NCBI GenBank assembly: GCA_013397795.1
Contig: VZTJ01004023.1
Location: forward strand, 2,535,105-2,599,104
Source of the DNA: Orthonyx spaldingii
Lineage: Eukaryota > Chordata > Aves > Passeriformes > Orthonychidae
DNA length: 64,000 nucleotides
Reading direction: 5' to 3'
Under the pieces are notes generated by a model. The model made no database searches, was not told where the DNA came from, and saw only the letters and a program-made list of their open reading frames with translations. Shown piece by piece: positions 58,501 to 63,779 of this stretch. How positions within the stretch are numbered: position 1 is the first letter of the stretch; each line of letters opens with the position of its first letter. The translations under genes and the position numbers were made by a program.

Positions 58501-59645
58501 CCAAAGAAAGCAAACCCTGTCATGCCATCATACCTGTCACTGAGGCTTAAGAAAAAACCCCACAACAGCCTCCCTTGCAGTATCTCAGTTGGGAGTGGAG
58601 AGGACAAAATGCATTTGGAGAAAGATGTTCCAACTGCAAGGTTACTTCAGCTTCTGATAAAAGTACCAAATCAAACTAACACATACCAGATTTTTTCTAT
58701 TTAGGCTTCAGTTGCAACTCAAGTAGCTACAACTCAATTTAAGAAAAGAGACTATTCTAAGCACTGCTTGGACAATATTTACAACTCTTTAATTTTACTC
58801 TCGTTAAGAATTACTTTCCATCAAACCAAAAAGCTATGAAAATATTATCAAATAGGAAAATGAAGCAGCATTCTCACAAAACCTACCTGTACCAGATGTA
58901 CCGAAGTAAAAACAATGCAGGACCTACAATGGAAAGAGGTAAAAATTACATCTGTAGTATTCTTAAAATACCCTCCAGCTTACTGCACAGGGAATTTCAA
59001 ATTCTCACTAAAGAAAAAGGTATTGAGGGAAAAACCCTCTATACTTGGCCAATGAATTCTTATGTTTGAATAAATGCAAACGGCAAATAAAAAACAAACA
59101 AACAAAAACCACACAAAAACCACCACACTGCATGTTTTTGGAAATTCTAAGAGAAATTCCTACTGGATGAAAATCCAGTTCAGTTACTGCCATTCAACAC
59201 TTGGTTTATGCAATCTAATATCATCAGAATGCAAAAATTCCTCATAGAACTAACTAGCAAACAGCTCAGTGCAAGAGATGTTAAGAGAGGGAAAAAATAA
59301 AAAAAAATAAAAACAAGCACAACTACACTTTGCAAAAGACAGAGCTTGTTAACTTCTTTGATGTATGGTTTATTAGTTTGTTCCAACAACTAATGGAGAC
59401 AAGAACACTCACAAAATTGACATTAAAATAACACAGAAAATATCTTTCACCATCAGAAAATATCTTCCTGAAAATACATCCTGCACTCTATTTCCATTAC
59501 ATTAGGCACTCTAAAAGGCTGAAATTTTAAAATTTACAAGTAATCCACACAGTCTTAGAAGTTATGAATGTAAGAACAAGTCATATTTACCTGCAATTGC
59601 TCTAGTGATGATAAATGATGCACCATGTTTTCTGTTGCCTCTTGG
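4467..59645 (-). CDS. NBAS: NBAS, partial coding region (31 exons; both ends missing)
   Basis: NBAS is the large subunit of the NRZ tether (NBAS, RINT1, ZW10), which with ER SNAREs such as syntaxin 18 captures COPI vesicles returning from the Golgi; it is also reported to act with UPF1 in mRNA decay. I recognised it from remembered human NBAS, which matches segment by segment, for example KQINWHLVLA, ERFAPPRKRPRTITKN, VRLTRHTGRK and HLAGQMMHC. The 31 exons sum to 3,685 bases, join in phase at every junction without a stop, and all have GT donors and AG acceptors. Residues about 1-400 of the joined product are the N-terminal propeller-like region, about 408-493 contain an acidic then basic stretch, and from about 700 on lies the Sec39-type domain. 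Human NBAS is about 2,370 residues, so roughly the first half is present. The first exon and everything after the VAG of the last exon are outside the window. Exon numbers below count within the window only. Confidence 0.95.
4581..7098 (-). other. NBAS: NBAS intron
   Basis: Intron between window exons 30 and 31. It contains the unassigned frame at 6503-6790; nothing else is recognised. Confidence 0.75.
6503..6790 (-). other. Unassigned 95-codon open frame, protein-like composition
   Basis: The part from about residue 25 (FMSPLGCFILKYIKP, then ELLQGISSDDMLKMKFFGAL and VGQKLERSYSYVQQN) has the charge and hydrophobic spacing of a real protein segment rather than of random AT-rich DNA. I could not identify it. 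No convincing splice sites bound it in the NBAS frame, and NBAS is already continuous across it. It may be a processed pseudogene fragment or chance. Confidence 0.2.
7099..7211 (-). CDS. NBAS: NBAS window exon 30
   Basis: It encodes CCLQLIEDSPS, AVQEELDLIRALGYLEEFGV, then KILPLQ. The acceptor is CTTATTTAG and the donor GTACTG. It completes Arg from exon 29 and leaves one base of the Val that exon 31 completes. Confidence 0.95.
7212..9438 (-). other. NBAS: NBAS intron
   Basis: Intron between window exons 29 and 30. More than a third is the CR1 copy at 7942-8780. Confidence 0.8.
7942..8780 (-). mobile_element. CR1 LINE, 3' third including reverse transcriptase C-terminal remnant
   Basis: This is the longest CR1 copy here, about 840 bases in the same orientation as NBAS. 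On the plus strand it starts with the reversed tail ATCATAGAATGG and reads back through the end of the coding region to CTTGTCCAGGTCCCTCCAGATGG. Minus-strand translation still shows ERLRDLGLFSLEKR and TRGNGFKLEE, hallmarks of the CR1 ORF2 C-terminus, with frame breaks. It is 5'-truncated and inactive. Confidence 0.93.
9439..9662 (-). CDS. NBAS: NBAS window exon 29
   Basis: It encodes IFTESLLCSS, DNIHLAGQMMHCSVWSVDLP, then VSYARSIELVLAAGREYFNS and LTDSCMELA. The acceptor is CTTTTAG and the donor GTACAT. This is one of the clearest NBAS segments (IHLAGQMMHC). Confidence 0.97.
9663..11938 (-). other. NBAS: NBAS intron
   Basis: Intron between window exons 28 and 29. It has an A run at about 9884-9902 and a CR1 remnant at 10377-10540; otherwise nothing is recognised. 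Confidence 0.75.
10377..10540 (-). mobile_element. CR1 LINE, old 3' fragment (minus strand)
   Basis: The reversed CR1 tail AATCATAGAAGAGCCCAGG, then GACCTCTAAAGATCATCTGGTC, decays into unrelated sequence. It is short and diverged. Confidence 0.7.
11939..12041 (-). CDS. NBAS: NBAS window exon 28
   Basis: It encodes QPSVGETQ, WKELLQDMLDMQQKVYRCLH, and ends SDTCYE. The acceptor is TGTTTACAG, the donor the strong GTGAGT, and it ends in phase 0. Confidence 0.94.
13496..13618 (-). CDS. NBAS: NBAS window exon 27
   Basis: It encodes VAELLEKHGLPKPVSFVKST, then EEARKLMVRLTRHTGR, nearly identical to human. It is clearly richer in GC than its surroundings. The acceptor is CTGCTTGCAG and the donor GTCAGT. 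The frame stays open past the donor for some distance, which is intron. Confidence 0.96.
13921..14056 (+). repeat. A-rich (CAAA/CCAAAA)n tract
   Basis: About 135 bases of A and C with few other bases, including (CAAA) repeats. It yields a spurious open frame made of Lys, Asn, Thr, Gln and Pro. Confidence 0.9.
14273..14335 (-). CDS. NBAS: NBAS window exon 26
   Basis: A 63-base exon encodes PETDKTN then TLHDEVDELEQIL, matching human LHDMVDQLEQIL. The acceptor is ATCATTGCAG and the donor GTATTT. The PETDKTN part is where it departs from human. Confidence 0.92.
15075..15208 (-). CDS. NBAS: NBAS window exon 25
   Basis: It encodes CQQKIIPDQDQLMI, ALECIYSCERDDQLSLCYDI, and ends LECLPQRGY. The cysteine-rich helix ECIY.CERDDQL.LCYD is conserved with human. 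The acceptor is CTTGGTAG and the donor GTAAAC. Confidence 0.96.
16171..16344 (-). CDS. NBAS: NBAS window exon 24
   Basis: It encodes SSDEKYVKNV, YQWMIPFLHRCENQSPGLAN, then EYVVTLAKEDLTLPLKIFQN. It is 58 codons, phase 0/0. The acceptor is GTGCTTTCCAG and the donor GTAAGT. Confidence 0.97.
17301..17486 (-). CDS. NBAS: NBAS window exon 23
   Basis: It encodes VDCALSLVRLGMERNIPGLQ, then VLCDNLITLETVVYE and LKELLEMKDIEKLRLLMKN. It is 62 codons, phase 0/0, a helical repeat part of the Sec39-type domain. The acceptor is TTTTTCAG and the donor GTAAGT. Confidence 0.97.
17487..18842 (-). other. NBAS: NBAS intron
   Basis: Intron between window exons 22 and 23. No repeat or gene is recognised. The neighbouring intron 18997-19469 holds the 59-base duplication and A and T homopolymers. 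Confidence 0.75.
18843..18996 (-). CDS. NBAS: NBAS window exon 22
   Basis: It encodes MIVEPT, LQDEGEFLYEMQPELLKYRT, and ends DWYLSRAQEIEKYAMQ. The acceptor is a run of 15 T followed by AAAG on the minus strand. The donor is GTGAGA and the exon ends in phase 0. Confidence 0.95.
19186..19292 (+). repeat. Two-copy imperfect tandem duplication, period about 59 bases
   Basis: AAGAGATTTTC…GATAGATCATAAAAGAAAGAA…CTCTCTA (19186-19233) recurs as AAGAGACTTC…GATAGATCATGAAAGAAAGAA…CTCTCTA (19244-19292). A local duplication in the intron. Confidence 0.8.
19470..19553 (-). CDS. NBAS: NBAS window exon 21
   Basis: It encodes YKKGTLK, then ILPWNEQKHREEDWCEKPEC, matching human IIPWHEHKHRAKDWCE. By human alignment this is about where the Sec39-type domain begins. 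The acceptor is GTGTCATACCAG and the donor GTAAGC. A large intron precedes it. Confidence 0.93.
23145..23295 (+). mobile_element. CR1 LINE, 3' tail fragment
   Basis: It contains CTCCATCCCTGGAAGGTATTTAAAAGAC, then GTGGCACTTAAGGACATGGT and the tail TTGGACTTGATCTTAAGAGTC. It is the same subfamily as the fragment at the left edge of the window. Confidence 0.88.
26233..26814 (-). other. Unassigned 193-codon open frame in an NBAS intron
   Basis: This is the longest uninterrupted ATG-to-stop frame in the window. The product is cysteine- and serine-rich in its middle (CCAGVGKQKHGGK near the C-terminal third) with a hydrophobic segment near the end (LLRCVFISLSLCLICMHVF). It resembles no family I know. 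The complementary strand is also open for 156 codons (26006-26476). I see no promoter or intron evidence, so coding status is doubtful. Confidence 0.15.
26842..27297 (+). other. Unassigned 151-codon open frame in an NBAS intron
   Basis: A plus-strand frame just beyond the previous one, starting MNSLIMDVFKS, with a hydrophobic segment (CIALFTLLFMLAWQFLPFF) near the N-terminus. No recognised family. It forms a cluster with the two frames before it, unusual for this AT-rich intron, but nothing shows that it is expressed. Confidence 0.12.
30110..30247 (-). other. Exon-like block in the large NBAS intron
   Basis: On the minus strand a 138-base segment lies between a strong pyrimidine tract with acceptor (TTTTCCTACTTCTTTTCATAG) and a donor CAG/GTATTC. 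It is open for 46 codons in phase 0/0. It contains a methionine followed by hydrophobic residues (MTAPVSLLSLTGFMLLL) and then a basic stretch (TTRIKVVKV). It cannot be a normal NBAS exon: spliced after window exon 20 it creates TGA at once. I do not recognise the peptide. It could be a poison exon, an exon of a nested transcript, or chance. Confidence 0.3.
32821..32864 (+). repeat. A-rich tract
   Basis: A runs with a CAAAAAAACCC interruption. A simple repeat. Confidence 0.85.
34101..34237 (-). CDS. NBAS: NBAS window exon 20
   Basis: It encodes ESNVRALEILF, then ILSNFPETTSPHEYALLLPE, a near-identical match to human NBAS. It ends TG of a Cys codon before GTAAGG; the remaining base is in exon 21, across the 14.5-kb intron. 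The acceptor is TTCTTTAG. Confidence 0.96.
34521..34625 (-). CDS. NBAS: NBAS window exon 19
   Basis: It encodes EILGGPHAAEQHYDG then EFFKKFRNQNIVLSARTYAR, 35 codons, phase 0/0. The acceptor is a run of 16 T followed by AAAG on the minus strand; the donor is GTATTA. Confidence 0.95.
35258..35330 (+). repeat. A-rich tract followed by (TA)n
   Basis: CAAAA units and an A run of about 18 bases, then A-rich sequence passing into TATATATATATATG. A simple repeat. Confidence 0.9.
35379..35457 (-). CDS. NBAS: NBAS window exon 18
   Basis: It encodes LTLEQKELCRSRLKLLTYLD then RLETYE. The acceptor is CTGAACACAG and the donor the strong GTGAGT. It completes the Lys codon left by exon 17 and ends in phase 0. 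Confidence 0.95.
35728..35862 (-). CDS. NBAS: NBAS window exon 17
   Basis: It encodes FILPGEVDIEIPYEDFLSPN, then a charged stretch EKEAKKRQELL and VNFS. The charged linker diverges from human while its ends are conserved. The acceptor is TTTTCCAG and the donor GTAAAT. Confidence 0.94.
36650..36801 (-). CDS. NBAS: NBAS window exon 16
   Basis: It encodes KRAWVLHECLERVPENADAA then KKLLQYGLKGTDLEALVAIG, very close to human. The acceptor is TTTTTGGACAG. The donor GTTTGG has T at +3 and matches consensus poorly, but it is the only one that keeps the frame with exon 17. Confidence 0.95.
37390..37528 (+). repeat. Degenerate ACTA/TACT-rich tandem repeat
   Basis: About 140 bases built from short variants of CTATACTA, CTACTA and TACTAATA, with almost no G. 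It is an imperfect microsatellite or minisatellite. Confidence 0.85.
38062..38187 (-). CDS. NBAS: NBAS window exon 15
   Basis: It encodes IDNEEYGEALSLAQTYGLDS and then DLVYQRQWRKSTVNVASIQ, entering the helical middle of the protein. It is 42 codons, phase 0/0. The acceptor is TTTTTAG; the donor GTGCGT differs from the usual GTAAGT-like form. Confidence 0.95.
38977..39234 (-). CDS. NBAS: NBAS window exon 14 (acidic tract and basic patch)
   Basis: This is the longest exon here, 86 codons, phase 0/0. It begins CEIKLVPKRLRLE, runs through the acidic stretch GDEDEGEDDSDSDDE, and ends with ERFAPPRKRPRTITKN and LRSTTPEELYQRK. The acidic tract and the PPRKRPR patch are both present in human NBAS. 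The basic patch resembles a nuclear-localisation motif; whether it acts as one is not shown here. Confidence 0.97.
39235..40334 (-). other. NBAS: NBAS intron
   Basis: Intron between window exons 13 and 14. No repeat or gene is recognised. Confidence 0.75.
40335..40528 (-). CDS. NBAS: NBAS window exon 13
   Basis: It encodes YYPLIDVNWWADNSVILARC, then SGALTVSSVKTLRNLLGKAC, and ends HDGGFLSLE. These are the last propeller-like blades. The acceptor is TCATTTTAG and the donor GTGAGG. The frame stays open past the donor for 27 bases, which is intron. Confidence 0.96.
40529..43780 (-). other. NBAS: NBAS introns around window exon 12
   Basis: Introns 40529-41776 and 41841-43780. A 17-A homopolymer abuts exon 12 at 41843-41859 and serves as its acceptor pyrimidine tract on the minus strand. 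Nothing else is recognised. Confidence 0.75.
41777..41840 (-). CDS. NBAS: NBAS window exon 12
   Basis: It encodes PGYDELNPDWRLSSEKRKKI plus K. The acceptor is a pure run of 17 T followed by AG on the minus strand, and the donor is GTATGC. It leaves a single G that makes Asp with AT from exon 13. Confidence 0.93.
43781..43909 (-). CDS. NBAS: NBAS window exon 11 (conserved propeller blade)
   Basis: It encodes DGIFKMSLSPDGALLAAIHF, then SGKLTIWSIPSLRQQGEW, a textbook WD40-like blade (SPDG…LLAAIHFSG.L.IW) and one of the best matches to human NBAS. It is 43 codons, phase 0/0. The acceptor is TTTGGCAG and the donor GTGAAA. Confidence 0.97.
43910..47397 (-). other. NBAS: NBAS intron, 3.5 kb
   Basis: Intron between window exons 10 and 11. 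Short unrelated open frames occur but none resembles a known protein, and I recognise no repeat. Confidence 0.75.
47398..47463 (-). CDS. NBAS: NBAS window exon 10
   Basis: A 66-base, phase 0/0 exon reads AQRRGLLRIINLRFYSRRGT then EQ, matching the human GLLRMLSVKFYSRQGQEQ segment. The acceptor is CTTACAG and the donor GTATTA. Being a multiple of three, it could be skipped without shifting the frame. Confidence 0.9.
47464..48917 (-). other. NBAS: NBAS intron
   Basis: Intron between window exons 9 and 10. Nearly half of it is the CR1 copy at 47576-48246; the remainder shows no recognised element. Confidence 0.8.
47576..48246 (+). mobile_element. CR1 LINE, 3' fragment, opposite to NBAS
   Basis: It starts in the CR1 coding region (GACCTTGACAAATTAGAGAG, then TTTAACAAGGCCAAGTGCC), runs with an internal deletion and frame breaks through GTTCAGCCTGGAAAAGAG, and ends with the canonical CR1 tail TTCCAACTCAACATATTCTA. 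It is truncated at its 5' end. Overlapping short open frames here are CR1 remains, not genes. Confidence 0.92.
48918..49056 (-). CDS. NBAS: NBAS window exon 9
   Basis: It encodes LLLVGGCETDEDGASKAAG and then SGSPHYKQVT. The human counterpart has the same GGCET…SAWR…LSGSP…YKQVT frame. The acceptor is ATTTTACAG, the donor GTAAGT, and it ends in phase 0. Confidence 0.94.
50103..50415 (-). mobile_element. CR1 LINE, 3' fragment (minus strand)
   Basis: On the plus strand it starts with the reversed CR1 tail (CACAGAATCATA…GGCTGGAAAGGAGCCTCC), followed by the reversed end of the CR1 coding region (TGAAGAAATTCCTCCTGATG). It is 5'-truncated and diverged. Confidence 0.85.
50440..51110 (+). repeat. Unclassified interspersed-repeat candidate with a CR1-like 3' end
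   Basis: About 670 bases of higher GC than the surroundings. There is a direct repeat AAGAATTGCCTAAG at 50464-50477 and 50485-50498, a TATA-like CTATATAAG at 50796-50804, and a tail at about 51070-51110 (GGATTAGATGATCTCC…CCTCCAGTCTC) that resembles the 3' end of CR1. It could be an old LTR next to a CR1 tail or a CR1-mobilised element. I see no coding remnants that decide this. Confidence 0.4.
52972..53022 (+). repeat. A-rich tract with AACCCC/CAAAA interruptions
   Basis: Low-complexity A and C stretch, similar to those at 13921, 32821 and 60116. Confidence 0.8.
53347..53445 (-). CDS. NBAS: NBAS window exon 8
   Basis: It encodes VGTNQSFQESHSFSFSSHY followed by AHGITTVIYHPSH, matching the human NBAS segment after LRSYLVS. 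The acceptor is CATACTTAG and the donor the consensus GTAAGT. Confidence 0.95.
53566..53699 (-). CDS. NBAS: NBAS window exon 7
   Basis: It encodes GDLSYAIAGLIFLEYKAS, then QWSAELLVVNYRGELRSYLV. This is a further blade of the N-terminal region, strongly conserved. The acceptor is TGGGTAAAG, weak in pyrimidines, and the donor is GTAAGC. Only 120 bases of intron separate it from exon 8. Confidence 0.95.
53700..54928 (-). other. NBAS: NBAS introns around window exon 6
   Basis: Introns 53700-54394 and 54529-54928 on either side of exon 6. I see only AT-rich unique-looking DNA. Confidence 0.75.
54395..54528 (-). CDS. NBAS: NBAS window exon 6
   Basis: It encodes PKDPNPQWRRVAWSHDCTLL, then a blade ending in TVRVFDLMGSELLVISP. 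The VAWS…LLAYA…VRVFDL pattern is a typical WD40-like repeat. The acceptor is TTTTTTGCAG, the donor GTATGC, and it ends in phase 0. Confidence 0.95.
54929..54972 (-). CDS. NBAS: NBAS window exon 5
   Basis: A 44-base exon encodes SAKDDFVSIVGKCQ, nearly the same as human. The acceptor is TTTCTGCAG and the donor GTATAG. It leaves one base (G) of the Val codon that exon 6 completes. Confidence 0.92.
54973..57082 (-). other. NBAS: NBAS introns around window exon 4
   Basis: Two introns (54973-56077 and 56126-57082) flank the 48-base exon 4. A G/T-rich tract lies at about 55847-55892. No other element is recognised. Confidence 0.75.
56078..56125 (-). CDS. NBAS: NBAS window exon 4
   Basis: A 48-base exon reads NGKLLAVVQDQCVEI between split Ser and Arg codons, a first WD-like strand set. 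The acceptor is CTCTTTCAG and the donor GTAACT. It joins exon 3 (…LVLA, AG) and exon 5 (G, TCT GCA) in phase. Confidence 0.92.
57083..57160 (-). CDS. NBAS: NBAS window exon 3
   Basis: It encodes PAKFSLPAGLVRLVSKQINW followed by HLVLA, close to the human GLVRLVNKQINWHLVLA region that opens the N-terminal propeller-like domain. The acceptor is GGTATTTCAG and the donor GTAACA. An open frame continues upstream into the intron on the same strand, but only the part after the acceptor is NBAS. Confidence 0.93.
57408..57732 (+). mobile_element. CR1 LINE, 3' fragment
   Basis: Plus-strand copy of the CR1 reverse transcriptase 3' portion, diverged and with stops. It shows the CAAGATGATCAG…GGACTGGAG block and a CR1-type 3' end with GTTGGACTCC and TTTCCAACCTAAATG. 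The 5' end is truncated, as is usual for CR1. Confidence 0.75.
57752..57958 (+). mobile_element. CR1 LINE, second 3' fragment of a different subfamily
   Basis: It begins with the block encoding the end of the CR1 open frame (TTTTTCACCATGAAGAC…AGGCACTTGAACAGGCTG) and ends near GACTTTAAACTAGAGGCCTC. Its 3' end differs from the copy just upstream, so it is a separate insertion in the same orientation. Confidence 0.7.
58887..58923 (-). CDS. NBAS: NBAS window exon 2 (37-base microexon)
   Basis: A 37-base exon encodes PALFLLRYIWY between split codons for Gly and Ser. It is the only segment here that joins the TRAIA exon to the SPAKF exon in phase. The IWYS end is conserved with human NBAS, while the first half differs. 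The acceptor is ATTGTAG and the donor GTAGGT. Confidence 0.8.
58924..59590 (-). other. NBAS: NBAS intron
   Basis: Intron between window exons 1 and 2. It contains a short (CAAA)-type stretch at about 59092-59130; nothing else is recognised. Confidence 0.8.
59591..59645 (-). CDS. NBAS: NBAS window exon 1
   Basis: This is the most upstream exon I can place. It reads PRGNRKHGASFIITRAIA and ends one base into the next codon, before GTAAAT. The acceptor is TTGCAG. The first codon is in phase 0, matching the PRGN that follows the first roughly 39 residues in human NBAS, so only the extreme N-terminus is missing upstream. Confidence 0.88.
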
Positions 59646-62600
59646 CTGCAATTACAACAATAATCATCAGACAGCATGTCACACATTTTAACTTAAATAC
59701 AATATTCGTACATACATTCACTGATTAAATTTAAGTTGGCTCCTAGCCTACAAGTTCTTCATGTATTTTCTATTACTCACTACTTCATATAATGTCTAAT
59801 TTAACTGCCTAAGCTAAAACCAGCTATAAAGCCAAATATTTTAAATGCCAAGATGCAATCAACAAAATGTGCTACAGATTGTCTATTGATTCAGCTTTGC
59901 CTCAATCTTTGGGTAGTAACAAAAGACATTGACTTCTGATTATGTTCTCCTGTAAGCTATTATAAATCATTCTTTTTATGCCAAATAAATGCCACAATGA
60001 TCTGTAACGCCCAGCAGAAGTACTTGGTGTGCAACATATTATGCTAATATCTAAGTGCTAAGTTATCTAAAAATTGCTCAGGAAAGTTTCTGAAACATCA
60101 AGAAAAACAATTTCTGAAAAAAAAAAACAAACAAACAAACAAAAAAAAACCACAAAAAACCCAACTCTTTTTACATCAATTTGCACTAAGTAACGTGGCC
60201 ACTCAGATAACCACCTCTACTCCATACCATCTCACATAGCATTTCCACCTGTCCTGCTCTATTTAAAGCAGGGGGGAGCAACTACACTTACTATACAAAT
60301 GAAAGCACTCTCCAAACACAGAAGAAAGGAATACAAAACAATACAGGGTGTATATTCTTACCTATAAGAGAAGATAAAATTATTTGTCAGTAAGACACAG
60401 AAAAAATATACAAAAGAAGAAGACCAGAAACAAAGAAGATAACAAAGATAACCAATAAGGAAGGATTCACAAACAAATCCTCAAAATAAGCAATCATGCT
60501 AATACCTTTCTAATGAAAATATTAGAGCACCACAAACTGAGCATTAGAGTAGGCAATGACTGAATTTTCTCATCCATTCAATATAGAATACATGCAGCAA
60601 ATTTCACTCGTTAACTGAAATATTCAGACCTAACCAAGTTACAGAGCAGTAAACACTGAAGTACATGCAAATTTATCAATATTTGGGAATATGTCTATGC
60701 TTAAAAAAAGTATTTGGGCTCCCAAATTTAAATTATTGAAGTAAAGATTAGTTTTCTAGGCAAAGTTTGCCATCCATAAACATTCTTTCAAATAGCCAGG
60801 CTGTCATCCCACAGCATGTAGGAAGCAAACACAGCTGTACCAGCAGATAACGTTCCACATTCAGGTTGATCAGCCACGAAATAACAAGGCATTACAGTAA
60901 AATAAGTTGAGAGCATAAATTACTTCTTACAGCTATGCTAGTACCTCAGGGAGAACTGCAATTCCCCAGGGACCTTAAAAGCAGTGCTTGTTATAAGTTT
61001 TAGGATTATTAGAAGTTCCCAATAAGAAAATTTCCTACAATCACTTACATCTCTTTAGAAATTTTTTTTCTTAATATTTTAAGTGTCTACTCCTGAGCCT
61101 AAACTACAGGCTACTCTTCCACGCATTTTAAACTCTTCGCTAAACTGATTTACTACTGTATGTTGAAGACTTGAATTTTACGTTTTCTAATATATTCTTA
61201 TCATCTCAGCAACAGCAATGGTTACCAGATGTGCTGTATTTCTTTTTTAATTCATTCCTTCTCAGGAAAACAACTTCAGCTTCTCCTTCCCTACAGCAGT
61301 CCAGAAATAAAATCTAAGTAATCTTCTTACTGATAAGACACCCACTTTTGGATTTTTTTGCACACCCTGCAAGCTTACTGGGGGGACAGGAGGTGGTGGG
61401 TGTTGGGAAAATCTCAAAACATTAGATTGCAATGAAAAAGGCCCACAGAAACAGATTATACATTTTGGAAGATAGGTTGAAGAAGAGTTCAATCTGCCTA
61501 TATTTCCATAAATTACTTCACAAGTCCTCTCTTGCAACCTTGTCTGCAGCCACTGCCTCATTCACTATTTTCACGGATCTACTACTCAGTAATTCCTTTT
61601 ACTCTTGTTATATATTTCAGGGTTCTCCAACAGGGCATTATATACAGTGGCATCACTATCCTGAATAAAGACTGCTCGATTTCCACACCACTCTCTTCCC
61701 TGGCATAGTCAATTCCTTGTATGCCTCTTTCACAAGTAACTGTTGTAACACACACTCCCCTTTCCCTCCAAAAAAATTTCTTACTGGAAAGTTCAGTACA
61801 AGTGAGTGACAATAGTAACAAGAACTGAAATTAAAGCAAATTTGGGCATCCAACCTAAGAGATCCATGCCAGTTTCATCAATGTCTTGAATTAAACATGA
61901 CTTCACATCTTCATCACAAGACTCATCTCCCAGTAATTAGAGCTGTAAGTTCTAGCACTCTGCAATTAAAAATTAATCATCCCAAATGAGGTAACAGAAA
62001 AACAAAGTTAATAAAGACCTGTGAACCTTTAAGGTCTGACTTTGTAGCCTAGGTTACTGCATAGGAAGACATTTCATTTAATTTCCCAGTGCAGCATTCA
62101 ACTTCCTTTCCCTTTCTACCATTCCATTCCTCACTGATTCCAGAAGATTCAGTTCTAGAAGAAAGTAGGGTGTGAATTTTTTTATGAAAAGTGTGAAATA
62201 ACCAGGATTAAAAGAGACAGATGTTCCAAAAGCAAGTCACAATCACCTAAGTAATATCACTGTTAAAGCACCTTAAGGCAAAAAACTGACCCATACTGAC
62301 AAAATAATCTATTTGCCTATGATTGTCAGTATAAAATCAATTTCCAATTAAAATGGTAAAAGAACTATCAGAAGTGTCCTTGAGTACTAACAGTTTTCAA
62401 GAAGAATGTAAATCCAAGCAAACTATACAGCATAGTATTTTCAAACCTTCCAAGTTCTGCTATTCAAAACAGGTACTATCTTAAAAATAAAGTAAATAGG
62501 CAAAAAATATCAAGTTTAAAATAGCCAGCACCATCTGCTGAAGCTGACAAGCAGAATTCAACGATGCTTAGAAATTCAGACTACCAGGGCAGACGAGGAC

Positions 62601-63779
62601 TCTCAGACTGTGGTTACACAGACACTTGAAATTGGCAACCCCACAAGCTGCCACTAAAGGGAGGTGTCACCTCACTGACATACTATTCACACCCTGCTTG
62701 GGACCACTCAACAAAAGAAGATGAAACAATAGGATTGTTTCTCAGACTAATCAGTTCTTTAATCACCCTACCATCCAACTTCAAGAACACTAATGGCAGG
62801 AGAAAGGATACTTGTCAGAAATGTGCCTCCTAAACACAATTGTAGAACCACACTCTTGTGTCATCATACCTAAGTTCTCCTCATGGTTTGAAACAGGAAA
62901 ATTGTTTCCATATGTTATCAGAATCAAAGACTATTCACCATTACTCAAAACACAGTGAAATAAAAATAGGTGCAACTGCCTATTCATCTATACAAATAAC
63001 CTATTGAGTTAGAAATTGGTAACACTGCAATCATATTTTCCAAATATCCATACCTGTTGCTGCAACTGAAGATTTACAGATTAAGAGCAACAACAATAAC
63101 AAAATCTTTCTGATAAATGAAAACCTATTTTTATGAGAATGGCTCTAGTAATTTTTAACAGGCATATTCTTCCACCTGTGATATTTTTACATCTTTTCTG
63201 TTCAGTTGTTCTCATTAAGCATAAAACTTTGTTAAAATACTTCCATTAACGACTTTTAGTGAGAAATGCATTAACAACTTCAGTGGACTTGAAAGCCACT
63301 ACAAAACAAAAATAAAACCACATTGCTTGCATCCTCTGTATCCAAGTCCGGTAAGAGCAGACATCGAGGCAGCAAGCTCAGCACATTGCAGAGGAAGACA
63401 TGAAAAAGGAAAGATGAAAGAGCTTCTCAACTTTTCCGGTGACCTGAGAAGAAGAACAGCTAGAAACAAGCAAAAACTTGCAGTACAAGAACAATGTTGT
63501 CTGAGTTCTTAAGCTCTGGCATTCATTTGTGTGCCTTACAGACATAAAATGAAATACTTTTCCCTTTTACCTCACTTCTGCAAATACCGACACAACTACA
63601 CTGACACAGGAGTCCAGAGTAAGCATCTAGCTTTCCTCACTCCAGGTAAGCTCAATGAAGGTCCTGTTTTCCCCAGGACAGATTCCACAGCTCTCTGTAC
63701 AGCAGTTTCTGGAGGTGAGACCTGGACTTCATTCACCATAGCTTTGCTTACGTCAGCTCAACAGTAAAACCCGATACAC
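59646..63779 (-). other. NBAS: NBAS 5' intron
   Basis: Presumed first intron. It holds an A-rich tract at 60116-60161 and otherwise unremarkable AT-rich DNA. I searched it for the conserved exon encoding the first roughly 39 NBAS residues and did not find it. Confidence 0.6.
60116..60161 (+). repeat. A-rich (CAAA)n tract
   Basis: A run of A is followed by several CAAA units and a further A run. It is a simple repeat, possibly a decayed retroposon tail. Confidence 0.85.

Larger units (their letters stand above)
57161..58886 (-). other. NBAS: NBAS intron with two CR1 copies
   Basis: Intron between window exons 2 and 3. It holds two adjacent CR1 remnants (57408-57732 and 57752-57958), listed separately; the rest shows no recognised feature. 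Confidence 0.8.
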
